From: Ectothiorhodospira marina
Lineage (GTDB): Bacteria; Pseudomonadota; Gammaproteobacteria; Ectothiorhodospirales; Ectothiorhodospiraceae
Assembly (NCBI RefSeq): GCF_900109495.1
Contig: NZ_FOAA01000002.1
Coordinates: forward strand, 1 to 64,000
Reading direction: 5' to 3'
Length of the DNA stretch: 64,000 nucleotides
Shown here: positions 26,901 to 36,373 of the stretch, piece by piece
Position numbering within the stretch: position 1 is the first letter of the stretch
Layout of the letters: each line of letters begins with the position of its first letter
Made by a program: the position numbers and the translations under genes
Notes under the pieces: generated by a model
Databases searched by the model: none
Seen by the model: the letters and a program-made list of their open reading frames with translations, nothing else
Told to the model about the DNA's origin: nothing

Positions 26901-29900
26901 TCAACGCTCTAGCCGATAAAGCAGGTCCATGCTCTGGGCCTCGCTGCTTGAGCGTGTCTCCAGGCTCAGGTTGCGGGAGAGCTCGTAGCGCAGCATGACA
27001 GTGTTGACTCGATCGAACAGGCCCACGCTGTAGCGCAGGAACAGGCGCGGTGAGAGATATTTGCCCATCATCAGGGCCGACTCTTCCAGTCCGGTATCCG
27101 TGTCTACGGTAAACTCGTCCAGACCCAGTTCCTGACCCACTCGATCGGTGATGAAGCCGCCCTGTTCGATCCCGTACAGAGCCACCGCGGAGACGATGGC
27201 ATTGCCGTCACCTTCGCCTGCCCCGGAGAGGGGGCGACCCGTCACCAGGAAGGCCAGGGCCTCGCTGTCTTCCATGGGGGGCTCCGAGAAGACCCGGGAA
27301 CGGGGTTCCTCCAGGGTGCCACCGATCTCCAGCCCCACGACCACGTCGTGGGCAGGCACGCGCCGGGAGGCACGCACGTTCAGGCCCGGATTCTCCGGTG
27401 GACCCTGGAACAGGATGATGCCCCGCTCCACCGTGAGGTCCTGCCCATAGGCCTTGTAGCGGCCTTCGGCCACACGCACCTCGCCGACCAGGCGCGTGGG
27501 CATGCCCGGTGAGTCCTGTACGGCAATGTCGCCGGTCAGACGGGCATCCAGGCCGTAGCCACTGATGCGCACATCGTCACCCAGGATGACACGCACCCGG
27601 GCGATCACCATCATGCCTTCCTGCTCCTCGTCTCCCTTGTCCACGATGAACTCGTCCCCGGAGACGGAGACGGCCTGGGGCGGCAATTCCACCAGTTCCA
27701 CCCGTGCTTTGGGGATCTCCACCTGGCCGGTGACGATGACCCGCTGGCCAATGATCGTGATGCGCAAGTCCGGGGTGACCTGGGCCTGGATATCGGGGCG
27801 GCGGACTGCCTGGAAGTGGTCCCCACGGATGTTGATGATGATGGGCATGTCATCCTCATCGCCCAATTGCACCTCGCCATCCACCGCCAGGGTGCCGGGA
27901 CCGGAGCGCATGTCCCCTTCGAAAACCAGACGTTCCAGGCCGTCGTTGCGCAGGTTCAGGTTCAGGGCCTCTACGGTAATGCCTGCCTCGGAGATGAAGG
28001 CCGTGCCCTCGGTGAGGTTCAGCTGGCCTTCGATGCGAGGGTCGGCGGTGGTGCCGTTCACGGCCAGGTCCACCCGCAGGCGACCTCCGGGGTCAGTCAC
28101 CTGGGGGACCAGTGGTATCAGCCAGCGGAATTCGTCCAGGGCCACCTGGAGCTCACCGTCCAGATTCAGGTCGCTGTCGTCCCGCTGACGGGCGTCCAGT
28201 CGGCCATTGATGCGTCCGCCCTCCAGAAAGCCCAGCGCCAGGCGGGCAGTGATGTCCCGGTCATCCACTTGCAGATCCACGTGGCCGTCCTGGTAGGGAA
28301 TGATGTGTTCCTCGTCGTCCAGGTCCCGCAGACGGATCTCGCCGGCACTGGGCTCCACCCGTGCCTCAAGCCACAGTTGATCGTCCAGGCGCAGGCTGGC
28401 GGTGGCCCCAACTGAGCCATCCACCCGTAGGTTGGGGGGCAGGAACGGTTTTAGCACCGCCAGGGAGAGATCGTTCAGTTGCAGGTCGGCCGTGGTGCCT
28501 GCCTCAGCGGACCAGTCACCGTTCAGGCACAACCGGGCCGTGTCCTGTGCGAGGCAGAGGCGGTCTTCCAGACGCGCGCTGCTGGGGGAGGCATTGAGCC
28601 CCACGTCGGTTTCCAGCTGCCAGGCGCCGGCCTGGGGCTGCTCCACGGTCAGGCGGGTCAGTCGGCCCGCCCAGGTGGGCCCTTCGTCCAGGGCGCCGGC
28701 CAGGGTGAGTCCCAGTTGGCCCTGATCGGACTCCAGGTCCAGGGTCATCTCATGAGCCTGCGCGGTGCCACGACCCTGAAGGCTCAGGGTGCGCAACTCC
28801 AGGCCCTCGCCCAGTTGCAGGCCACGGGCTTCCAGGTCCAGGCGCAGGGGGCTGTCGGGGCTCACCCCGGCCTCCAGGTCCAGATCCAGTCGAGCCAGGG
28901 AGAGCCCCCCCAGGCCCAGGTCGCGGATGTCTGCCCGGGTGGAGACCACCGGGGCCTCCAGGGGGCCGCTCACCTGTCCACTGGCGGTGCCCCGACCTTC
29001 CAGGCCCGGCCAAAGGGCTGGCAGGTCCGGGGCATTGAGATCAAAGTCCAGTGCCAGGGTATCGCTCACCCGACCACGGGTGCTCAGGCGGTTGTCGCCC
29101 ACGCCCAGTCTCAAGCCGGGGGTGTTGAGGGTGGTGCCGTCGATGACTACCTGCCCCTGGCCAGTCACAGGATAGTCACGCAGTTGCCCCGCCAGACGCT
29201 GCAGGTCCACCTGTGCCACCACCCCCTGTTCCGGATCCAGACGCCCCTGGGTGTGCAGATCCAGGTTGAGGCGACCGGTCAGGTCCGCCATGAACTCAGC
29301 GGGATTCAGGTCCCGTCCACGGACTTGTAGTGCCCAGTCCGGGTCATCGACCCAGCCCAGGCGACCGGCCACTTCCAGGTTGCCGGCCGGACTGGTCACG
29401 GACAGGGGAGCCAGATTCAGGGATTCCAGGTTCCCATCGGCGGCGAGGGCCAGGTTTACAGCGGGCAGGTCGGTGACCTGCAGGGCCGCGCTCAGGCCCA
29501 GTTCATAAGCCTCCAGACCACCTCGCGTGGTGAGGGTGCCCGAGGCCACGGACAGGCGCTGTTCGGGTGCCAGTTCCAGCTCGAAGGGTTCCCACTGGTG
29601 GGTCAGGTCAAGATTGAGATCGGTGATCGGTTGATCGATGCGACCCGCGCTGACCAGGGACAACGGACCCAGCAACCGATGATGGATTGTCAGGCTGTCC
29701 AGATCTCCCTCCAGGGCCAGTCGCCCGCGGGCGGGTTCGTTCGGCAAGAGCTCCCGGGTGGCCTCGGGCAGATCCAGTTGCCAGTCCAGCGACAAGGCAA
29801 GGGGGTAAGGTTGGGCCAGAGCCGCACGGCCGGAGGCCCTGGCCTGGACGTCGGGCGTCTGGACGTTCAGATCACGGATGAGGGCACGCTCGGCATCCAG

Positions 29901-30401
29901 GTGCAGGCTCAGGCGCACCTCATCCACGAGGATCGGTTCCGCCTGCTCCTGGGTGCGAAAGCGGATGTTCTGAATCACCCCTTGGATCAGATCCACCGTG
30001 ACCGGCATGGGGATGGCCTCGGGCAGGGTGAAGGGCTCATCCGGATCGGGGGGCGGGGCATTCGGGTCCGGCGTGAGGGTGAGATCCAGGCCCTGGGCGT
30101 CCAGTGCATTGATGTGGACCGCCAGCCCGGTCAGGGGTAACAACTCCATGCGCAGGTCCAGGCTTTCCAGGGACGCGGTGAGGGCCTCGTGGGTGTACGC
30201 GACCCCTTCGGCCCGTAGGCCGCTGAGCAGGGTGCCGCTCACCTGCTCGATGTACAGCTCCCCCGGCACGAAGCCCACGCCCTGCTTCACCAGCAGGCGC
30301 GCACCGGGTTCAGTGGCCACCAGGGCGGTCACCAGACCGGTGACCAGGGCCACCAGCAGCAACAGCACCACGGCGAGGCTGATCAGGGCGCGGCGTATCA
30401 C
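26901..30401 (-). CDS. tamB: Translocation and assembly module subunit TamB
   Basis: This 1166-aa protein has an N-terminal membrane anchor (LISLAVVLLLLVALVTGLVTA) and a very long periplasmic stretch of repeating amphipathic beta-strands, ending in the DUF490/TamB C-terminal domain (GRYKAYGQDLTVERGIILFQ then GPPENPGLNVRASR, ..YLSPRLFLRYSVGLFD..). It bridges the inner and outer membranes and works with TamA in outer-membrane protein insertion and lipid transport. The GTG start overlaps the tamA stop (GTGA). E. coli TamB is 1259 aa, so this is a normal size. Confidence 0.93.
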   Translation of the reverse strand: MIRRALISLAVVLLLLVALVTGLVTALVATEPGARLLVKQGVGFVPGELYIEQVSGTLLSGLRAEGVAYTHEALTASLESLDLRMELLPLTGLAVHINALDAQGLDLTLTPDPNAPPPDPDEPFTLPEAIPMPVTVDLIQGVIQNIRFRTQEQAEPILVDEVRLSLHLDAERALIRDLNVQTPDVQARASGRAALAQPYPLALSLDWQLDLPEATRELLPNEPARGRLALEGDLDSLTIHHRLLGPLSLVSAGRIDQPITDLNLDLTHQWEPFELELAPEQRLSVASGTLTTRGGLEAYELGLSAALQVTDLPAVNLALAADGNLESLNLAPLSVTSPAGNLEVAGRLGWVDDPDWALQVRGRDLNPAEFMADLTGRLNLDLHTQGRLDPEQGVVAQVDLQRLAGQLRDYPVTGQGQVVIDGTTLNTPGLRLGVGDNRLSTRGRVSDTLALDFDLNAPDLPALWPGLEGRGTASGQVSGPLEAPVVSTRADIRDLGLGGLSLARLDLDLEAGVSPDSPLRLDLEARGLQLGEGLELRTLSLQGRGTAQAHEMTLDLESDQGQLGLTLAGALDEGPTWAGRLTRLTVEQPQAGAWQLETDVGLNASPSSARLEDRLCLAQDTARLCLNGDWSAEAGTTADLQLNDLSLAVLKPFLPPNLRVDGSVGATASLRLDDQLWLEARVEPSAGEIRLRDLDDEEHIIPYQDGHVDLQVDDRDITARLALGFLEGGRINGRLDARQRDDSDLNLDGELQVALDEFRWLIPLVPQVTDPGGRLRVDLAVNGTTADPRIEGQLNLTEGTAFISEAGITVEALNLNLRNDGLERLVFEGDMRSGPGTLAVDGEVQLGDEDDMPIIINIRGDHFQAVRRPDIQAQVTPDLRITIIGQRVIVTGQVEIPKARVELVELPPQAVSVSGDEFIVDKGDEEQEGMMVIARVRVILGDDVRISGYGLDARLTGDIAVQDSPGMPTRLVGEVRVAEGRYKAYGQDLTVERGIILFQGPPENPGLNVRASRRVPAHDVVVGLEIGGTLEEPRSRVFSEPPMEDSEALAFLVTGRPLSGAGEGDGNAIVSAVALYGIEQGGFITDRVGQELGLDEFTVDTDTGLEESALMMGKYLSPRLFLRYSVGLFDRVNTVMLRYELSRNLSLETRSSSEAQSMDLLYRLER

Positions 30402-32170
30402 AGGTCCATCCCCATGGTCAGGTGCAGCCGGAAATTGTCGTCGCCGTCGGTCGGATGGGCGATATCCACACGGATCGGGCCGATGGGTGAACGCCAGCGC
30501 ACACCAGCGCCGACGCCGTACTTGGCCTTGTAGTCGTCCAGGTCGTCGAAGGCGTTACCGCCGTCCACGAAGACAGCGGCACTCCATTTGCCGACGATGG
30601 GGTACTCGGCCTCCAGGCTGGCGGTGAAGAAGTGCTGCCCACCAATCACCTCGCCGTCGTTATCGGTGGGGCCCAGTTCACGATAGCCATAGCCGCGCAC
30701 GCTGTTGTCGCCACCGGCGAAGAAGCGCACGGAACTGGGCAGCTCCACGAATTCGTCGACTGCCGTGATGCCGGCGTCAGCCCGGGTGAGCAGCCGACCC
30801 CGGCCCAGGGGGATGATCAGCTTGGCCCGACCCGTGGCCTGGCCGAAGGTGACGGTGGAGAGCAGGTCCTCGGAGGCACCACGTACGTTGGCGCTCAGGC
30901 GCCAACCCTGGCGCGGGAAGATGGGGTGATCTGACTGGATACGGGACCACTCCAGCCCGGGGGTCAGCAGACGTGAGGTGCCCCGGGTATCAGAGATCTC
31001 ATAATCCTCGTGTTCGTAGCGGAGGAAGCGGGTGTGGGTCCAGCCCGAGGGCTTCTGCCGGATGTGGGCGATGCCCAGAGTGAACAGGTCGCCATCGGCG
31101 TTGTCGGTGCTTTCGGTCTGGAACCCGGTGGTGAGATCCACCCGTTCCCGGGCCGGATCGCCCAGGGGGATCTGATAGTTGAGGCCGATGCTGGAGCGCA
31201 CCGGTGCCAGTTCCAGGTCCGCGCTGTAGCGATGCCCCGAGCGATTGGCACGGTGGTTTTCCAGGCCCAGGCGCAATCGGGGGCCGATATCCGTGCTCAG
31301 GCCCACGCCGGCCAGATAGGACCACTGGTTGCGGGCATCCAGGGTGGCGGTGATGGGCACTTCCAGATCCTGGGCTTCCTCCGGTTGGGTGTCCACGCGC
31401 ACGTTGGCGAAGTAGCCGCTGTCGATGAGGGCCTGCTGCAACTGGATCAGGCGTTGGCTCTCGAAGGTCTGTCCTTGCTCAAAGGGAACGAATTTCTGAC
31501 CCAGTTCATCATGAAGGATGTCCTGGTTCAGGGTGACCGGTCCGAAGCGGTAACGCGGGCCACTGTCCATGTGCACCACGATATCGGCGGCCTGCTCGCT
31601 GAGTTGAACGCGGATCTGGGTGGTGGTGAAGCGGGCATCGAAATAGCCACGGGAGGATGCCAGCCGGTTCAGGCCGCTCTTGATTTGTTCATATTGGTTG
31701 TGGCGAAGGCGCTGGCCTTCGCGCAGGGGGAGATCGCGCAGGTATGCCTGGAAGGCTGAATCCTCGGTGGCGCCCCCACTCAAGGTGACGTCAATGGTAC
31801 GGATGCGCACGGGCGGCCCCGGATCCAGCCGTACGTTCAGTTGCCAGCACTCGTCGAGGCGCTGAAGATCAACCTCGATCTCCGGACTGTAGTAGCCCAG
31901 GGCCCGAAGGGCCTTGCGGGTGTCTTCGCGGGCTGCCCTCACCAGGGGGCGCTCACGCCAGGCGGGCAGGTCGCAGCGCGCCGAGGAAAGGCCCAGATGG
32001 GCACGCACATTGTCCTGGATCTCGCTGTTGCCACCGGAGATCTCCGCCTGAGGGTTGCCCCAGGCAGTCGACGTGGCGATGAGCAACAGGACGCCCACCC
32101 CATACACCACCCATCGGATGTGGGGAGGGGAGGTGCAGGTGAGCGATGGTGGGGGGTGGGCTGGTGTCAT
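30398..32170 (-). CDS. tamA: Translocation and assembly module subunit TamA
   Basis: This 590-aa Omp85-family protein has a signal-like segment (VVYGVGVLLLIATSTAWG), three POTRA domains (about residues 45-270) and a C-terminal 16-stranded barrel. The barrel contains the family motif SVRFFAGGDNSVRGYGYREL, followed by GGQHFFTASLEAEYPIVGKW, and ends in ..GDDNFRLHLTMGMDL. It pairs with TamB, encoded immediately downstream with overlapping start. The ATG at 32170 (MTPAHPPPS) was chosen because it precedes the signal segment; the frame is open further upstream. Confidence 0.92.
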   Translation of the reverse strand: MTPAHPPPSLTCTSPPHIRWVVYGVGVLLLIATSTAWGNPQAEISGGNSEIQDNVRAHLGLSSARCDLPAWRERPLVRAAREDTRKALRALGYYSPEIEVDLQRLDECWQLNVRLDPGPPVRIRTIDVTLSGGATEDSAFQAYLRDLPLREGQRLRHNQYEQIKSGLNRLASSRGYFDARFTTTQIRVQLSEQAADIVVHMDSGPRYRFGPVTLNQDILHDELGQKFVPFEQGQTFESQRLIQLQQALIDSGYFANVRVDTQPEEAQDLEVPITATLDARNQWSYLAGVGLSTDIGPRLRLGLENHRANRSGHRYSADLELAPVRSSIGLNYQIPLGDPARERVDLTTGFQTESTDNADGDLFTLGIAHIRQKPSGWTHTRFLRYEHEDYEISDTRGTSRLLTPGLEWSRIQSDHPIFPRQGWRLSANVRGASEDLLSTVTFGQATGRAKLIIPLGRGRLLTRADAGITAVDEFVELPSSVRFFAGGDNSVRGYGYRELGPTDNDGEVIGGQHFFTASLEAEYPIVGKWSAAVFVDGGNAFDDLDDYKAKYGVGAGVRWRSPIGPIRVDIAHPTDGDDNFRLHLTMGMDL

Positions 32171-32357
32171 GGGCCGATGAATGATCCTTTGCCGTCGGAC
32201 ACCGGATGGGTCGCCTGGTTCACGGGAGTGAGCGGGACCGGGTCCTTGGGGGTGATGCCAAGGATAACCCATAGGCCTTGAGTCTGCTCAAGCCCCGCGG
32301 GCGGCGCACCGTACCCATCGGCATCTGCCACACTGGCCCCGCGGGGTGTGGGCCTGA

Positions 32358-32750
32358 TCAACCCTGAAGCGGTCGGCCCCGCAGGCTGCGGGGGGTCTGA
32401 CGGCGATGGTTGAGGATGACCACCACGCCCTCCCGCTTGCCCTCCGGCAGGGACTGCACGATGGCGCGGCCCAGTGGGCGGGGCAGGTGCTCGAAAAGGC
32501 GGGCGACGGTATAGGTGGGCAGCCCCCCGGCCAGACGCACCGCATCCTGCTGGGGGATGTGCTGAAGAACACCGATCTGGGATGACTCGGCCAGCTTCAG
32601 GAACCGCGTGCGGGCCGTCTGGTAATGCCCTTGCCTGACAGCCCGGTCCACGGTCTGCAGTGCCGGGTCCTGACGCTCGTCAATCCAGTGAATGGCCTGG
32701 TAGTGGTTGGCTTCGAAGCGGTCGTTGGCCTTGGTCATCATCTCGGTCAT
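32358..32750 (-). CDS. Hypothetical 130-aa protein, MgtE-N-like helical repeats
   Basis: The protein starts MTEMMTKANDRFEANHYQAI after AAGGAAAC. The body (about residues 40-110) reads as short helical repeats resembling the cytosolic N domain of MgtE Mg2+ channels (IGVLQHIPQQDAVRLAGGLP, ..LFEHLPRPLGRAIVQSLPEGKRE..), but no membrane part or CBS domain follows. I do not recognise a specific family, and no function is claimed. It lies upstream of tamA on the same strand with a 187-bp gap, so it may be separate. Confidence 0.6.
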   Translation of the reverse strand: MTEMMTKANDRFEANHYQAIHWIDERQDPALQTVDRAVRQGHYQTARTRFLKLAESSQIGVLQHIPQQDAVRLAGGLPTYTVARLFEHLPRPLGRAIVQSLPEGKREGVVVILNHRRQTPRSLRGRPLQG

Positions 32751-33261
32751 CTCATTGTTTCCTTCTTGCCGGGGGGCGTGCTGCGCGGTGTGGCGGGTGT
32801 GGCAACAGGCGGGGCCGTGGAGAGATGATCCCGATATCAATACACCTCTCCCACGGCACCGGGGAAACCGGGCATGGGTGGTGAAGTCGGGGTCGGGTTC
32901 TCCCGTGCGTTCCGGAGGGCGGCGCCAGGGGGAGAGCCCGGGAAGGTCAGATGACCGTTGCGGGGCGCTCGTCCCGATGGACGCTGCACATCATCCTGGG
33001 ACAGGCCGGAAGGGCCGCCGCGCGTGTGCCGTTTGTACTGCAACTGTCCATACGAGAGGTGGATCCTCTATTGCCTCACAAAGGCCCCCGGTCAGGGCTT
33101 GTCGCCTGCATGGGGAGGCAAGTGAGGCGCCAATGGGCCGCCATTCGCATCCCCCCCGGGAACGGGCGCCACCATAACGCTTCGGGAGGTATTTTTGAAG
33201 AGCTTTTCAGGCCTTTTTTCATGCCACTGGTCTGCCCTTCAAAGCCATGCCCGGGGGTGAT
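32751..33261. other. Intergenic region without a recognised gene
   Basis: About 510 bp separate the start of the 130-aa gene from the vgrG-like gene. Short open frames on both strands here look like noise of a GC-rich genome: no homologous motif, poor codon structure. A T-rich stretch at 33190-33230 could be part of the vgrG promoter. I see no RNA gene or repeat. Confidence 0.5.
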
Positions 33262-35346
33262 ATGTTCATGCCTTCTCCCACGGATCAGGGAAGTGCTTCG
33301 ATGCCCATGGATGTGCCTGTGAAACAGCCTCCTCACTCCCTTTCAGCCGGGGTTGCCCTGAGCCTCACCCTCGGTGATCTCGAGCTGCCCGTTGTCGCCC
33401 TGCGACTGCGTGAGGGTCTCTCCCGGATCACCCGCATGGAGGTGGACGTGGTCCACGCCGGGCCGGAGTGTCTGGCATGCCTGGGGGCCCCGGCCCGTTT
33501 GACGCTCTCCTCCTGTTTGAGCCCCGCGCGTGAATGGCTGGGCGTTCTGACCGCCTGTCGCCCGAGTTGCAAGGCTGAGGATGTGGGGCGGCGCTGGCGC
33601 CTTACCCTGCGTAGCCGGCTGGCGGGGTTGACCCTGCATCGGGACACGCGCCTGTTCATTGGTCTGGATGCCGTGGGGCTCACCCGGGAATTGCTGGATC
33701 CGCTGGGGCTGGCGGTGGATGCCCGGCACCTTACCCGGGATCACCCCCGCCGTGGAGCCATCCTGCAAGCGGATGAGCGCGACGCCGATCTGCTGTTCCG
33801 GGTGCTGGCTCGTGCCGGGATCCATACCCGGTTGACCGTGGCCGAGGGCATGGAAACATTGCGACTGGAAGATGGCGCGGGCATGCCCGGGCACCGGGTG
33901 CTGAACTGGCTGGGATCGCCTGGGGGGTGGGGGGATCGACCCGCGGGCGTGCTCAGCGCCCGGGGACATCATCGCGCGGTCTGCCGGCAGATCCGTGTTC
34001 AGGGGCGGCTGGCCGACGGAAGGCCCTGTGTGGCCACCGCGGACAGCGGTCATGGCGAAGGCGTGCAAGACCATCCCGGTTGGGGGTTGCATGATAGCCG
34101 AAGCCTGGAATGGCGGGCCTGGATTCTGGCTCAGCGTGAGGCCTGTCGAGCCCATGGCTTGTTGCTGGAGACCACCGTGCAGGATCTGCATCCCGGAGAC
34201 CGGATCCAGATAGCGGCCCCGGGTCACCCCGCGGTCCCGCGAGGGGTGTGGCGTGTGGAATCCATTCTGCACGGAGCGCAGGCGGATGAGTCGGGTGGCT
34301 GGGGATACCGCAATCGTGTGCGGTTGTGCCCCGGGGACATCCCCTACCAGCCCGCGGAGCCGCGTCGGTACGGGGGGCCGGTGCCGGATATGCTGCAGGC
34401 CCGGATTCAGGGTCTTTCCGATCCCCACATGGATGACGCCGGGTGTCAGCGGGCCCGTGGCCTGTTCATGGATGTGGGCCTGATGGCGCCCGAGGCGGAG
34501 CCACACTGGCCGCGTCTGACCCCCTATGCCGCCCCACCGGGGCAGGACGGGCGGGCCAGTGGCTGGCACACCCCGTTGCAGCCGGGGCAACCCGTGAGCC
34601 TGATGATCCTGGGCGGGGATCCGGATGGTTTTGCGGTGATTGCCGGGGCCGGTTTCGATGGGGCCCACGCCAATCCGGTCGATGCCCGGGATGACCGTCG
34701 GCATCTCTACCGCAGTGCTGGCGGTCACACCCTGCTGATGGATGATCGGGAGGGGCGCGCACTGCTGAAGCTGTTCACCCGTGACGAGCAGCACCTGCTG
34801 GCCCTGGATGCCCGCATGGATGCCGCCGCCTTGTCCCTGATCTGTCGCCAGGGCGCGCTCATTGCCACCACCGGTGGTTGTTTGCACATACGGTGCGGCG
34901 CCCACCTGGATTCATGGGCAGGGGGGAATCGGCATGAGCGTGTGGCAGGCGAAGCCTCGCTTCAGGCATCCGGGCAGTGTATCCATCGGGCCGCGGGCGA
35001 CTGGCGGGCGCGTGTCCGTCATCACGTGATCATGGACGCCGAGGCGGATCTGCGAGCCATGGCGACCCGGCGGTTGACCCTCTCCGCCGGCGCCGGCTTG
35101 GGCCTTGAGGTGATGGCGGGAGAGGGCCAATGGCGGGTGGAAGGGGATCTTGACTGGTGGGCGGACCAGGATCTTCATATCCAGTCCCGGGGTGGGCGTC
35201 CTATTGTCATCGGCACGCCCGAAGCGGGGATCACCCTGCTGCCGGCGCGTGGTGTGGTGATCCTTCATGGCCGGGCCATCCATCTGGCAGCCCCCGCCGT
35301 GAATCTGCGGGGTCGGGTGGAGCATCACCTCAACGGGGGAAGATGA
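33262..35346 (+). CDS. VgrG-like protein (type VI secretion tip), divergent and orphan
   Basis: A protein of about 694 aa. An N-terminal gp27-like part (about 25-360) has the LSRITRMEVDVV strand pattern, ILQADERDADLLFRVLARAGIH and a gp5/OB-like region follows (PHWPRLTPYAAPPG, LQPGQPVSLMILGGDPDGFAVIAGAG). Then comes the usual DDRRHLYRSAGGHTLLMDDREG linker and a beta-helix-like C-terminus. This matches VgrG/TssI architecture, but sequence is more Arg/Gly-rich and divergent than typical. No Hcp, PAAR, adaptor or effector gene is adjacent. ATGs at 33247 and 33301 are alternative starts. The 3' end overlaps the convergent fbpC by 17 bp. Confidence 0.7.
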   Translation: MFMPSPTDQGSASMPMDVPVKQPPHSLSAGVALSLTLGDLELPVVALRLREGLSRITRMEVDVVHAGPECLACLGAPARLTLSSCLSPAREWLGVLTACRPSCKAEDVGRRWRLTLRSRLAGLTLHRDTRLFIGLDAVGLTRELLDPLGLAVDARHLTRDHPRRGAILQADERDADLLFRVLARAGIHTRLTVAEGMETLRLEDGAGMPGHRVLNWLGSPGGWGDRPAGVLSARGHHRAVCRQIRVQGRLADGRPCVATADSGHGEGVQDHPGWGLHDSRSLEWRAWILAQREACRAHGLLLETTVQDLHPGDRIQIAAPGHPAVPRGVWRVESILHGAQADESGGWGYRNRVRLCPGDIPYQPAEPRRYGGPVPDMLQARIQGLSDPHMDDAGCQRARGLFMDVGLMAPEAEPHWPRLTPYAAPPGQDGRASGWHTPLQPGQPVSLMILGGDPDGFAVIAGAGFDGAHANPVDARDDRRHLYRSAGGHTLLMDDREGRALLKLFTRDEQHLLALDARMDAAALSLICRQGALIATTGGCLHIRCGAHLDSWAGGNRHERVAGEASLQASGQCIHRAAGDWRARVRHHVIMDAEADLRAMATRRLTLSAGAGLGLEVMAGEGQWRVEGDLDWWADQDLHIQSRGGRPIVIGTPEAGITLLPARGVVILHGRAIHLAAPAVNLRGRVEHHLNGGR

Positions 35347-36373
35347 CCAGGTGGTTGAAGCCCAGTTTGAGCGGGATGCGCTCTCCCAGGGCGAAGTTGT
35401 AATGGGAGGGTGTCAGACACAGCACCCGGGTGCCGCTGCCCAGTTGCAGGTTATAGAGGAAGCTGGCACCACGAAAGGCCTTGTCCATGACCTCGCCGAA
35501 GATCTCGCTGTCATCATCGGGCAGGATGTCATCGGGCCGCACCAGCACATCCACCGGGGCACCCGGACTGCAGTTCTGGGGTACGCTGCCGGTGATGGTG
35601 CCCAGTTCCGTTTCCACCTCATGCTCGCTGAGCACCTGGCCGGGCAGCATGCGGCCCTGGCCGATGAAGTCGGCCACGAAACGATCCCGGGGCCTGTGAT
35701 AGAGGTTGTACGCGGTGTCCCACTGCAATACCCGCCCGGCGTGGATCACGGCAATGCGGTCGGCAAAGGCGAAGGCCTCGTTCTGGTCATGGGTGACCAG
35801 CATGGCGGTGATCTCCTCCTGCTTGAGGATGGCCCGCACCTCCCGTGCCAGGCCTTCGCGCAGTTCCACGTCCATGTTGGAGAAGGGTTCGTCCAGGAGC
35901 AGTACCCGGGGGCGCGGGGCCATGGCCCGGGCCACGGCGATGCGCTGTTGCTGGCCCCCGGAGAGGGCATGGGGATAGGCTTCCCCATAGCCGTCCATGG
36001 AGATCAGGCTGAGCAGTTCCGTGACCCGTCGGCGGCGCTGCCTGGCGGACTGGCCGCGGATGCCAAAGGCGATGTTTTCCGCCACGGTCAGATGCGGGAA
36101 CAGGGCGAAATCCTGAAAGACCATGCCCACCTGGCGGCGTTCCGGTGGTTGAGTGCGCCCAGGGCGGCTGACCTCCTGGCCCTCGAGCCGGATCCGCCCG
36201 TCACTGATGGGCTCAAACCCGGCAATGGAGCGCAGCAGCGTGGTCTTGCCGCAGCCACTGGGGCCCAGCAGGCAGCCGATGACGCCGGTGTTCAGGGTCA
36301 GGGTGACTTCGTGGACGACGTCGGTACCGTCGTAGCCCACGCTCACGTGGTCGATCTCAAGCAGGCGTGTCAT
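35330..36373 (-). CDS. fbpC: Iron(III) ABC transporter, ATP-binding protein (FbpC-like)
   Basis: This 347-aa ATPase has Walker A (LLGPSGCGKTTLLRSI), the signature ALSGGQQQRIAVARAMAPRP, Walker B (VLLLDEPFSNMD) and the H-loop (LVTHDQNEAF). A C-terminal TOBE-type regulatory domain (about 240-347) is present, as in FbpC and other iron/thiamine/putrescine importers. It energises the permease encoded upstream; their coding regions overlap by 17 bp. The order fbpA-fbpB-fbpC on the minus strand is canonical. Confidence 0.9.
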   Translation of the reverse strand: MTRLLEIDHVSVGYDGTDVVHEVTLTLNTGVIGCLLGPSGCGKTTLLRSIAGFEPISDGRIRLEGQEVSRPGRTQPPERRQVGMVFQDFALFPHLTVAENIAFGIRGQSARQRRRRVTELLSLISMDGYGEAYPHALSGGQQQRIAVARAMAPRPRVLLLDEPFSNMDVELREGLAREVRAILKQEEITAMLVTHDQNEAFAFADRIAVIHAGRVLQWDTAYNLYHRPRDRFVADFIGQGRMLPGQVLSEHEVETELGTITGSVPQNCSPGAPVDVLVRPDDILPDDDSEIFGEVMDKAFRGASFLYNLQLGSGTRVLCLTPSHYNFALGERIPLKLGFNHLVIFPR

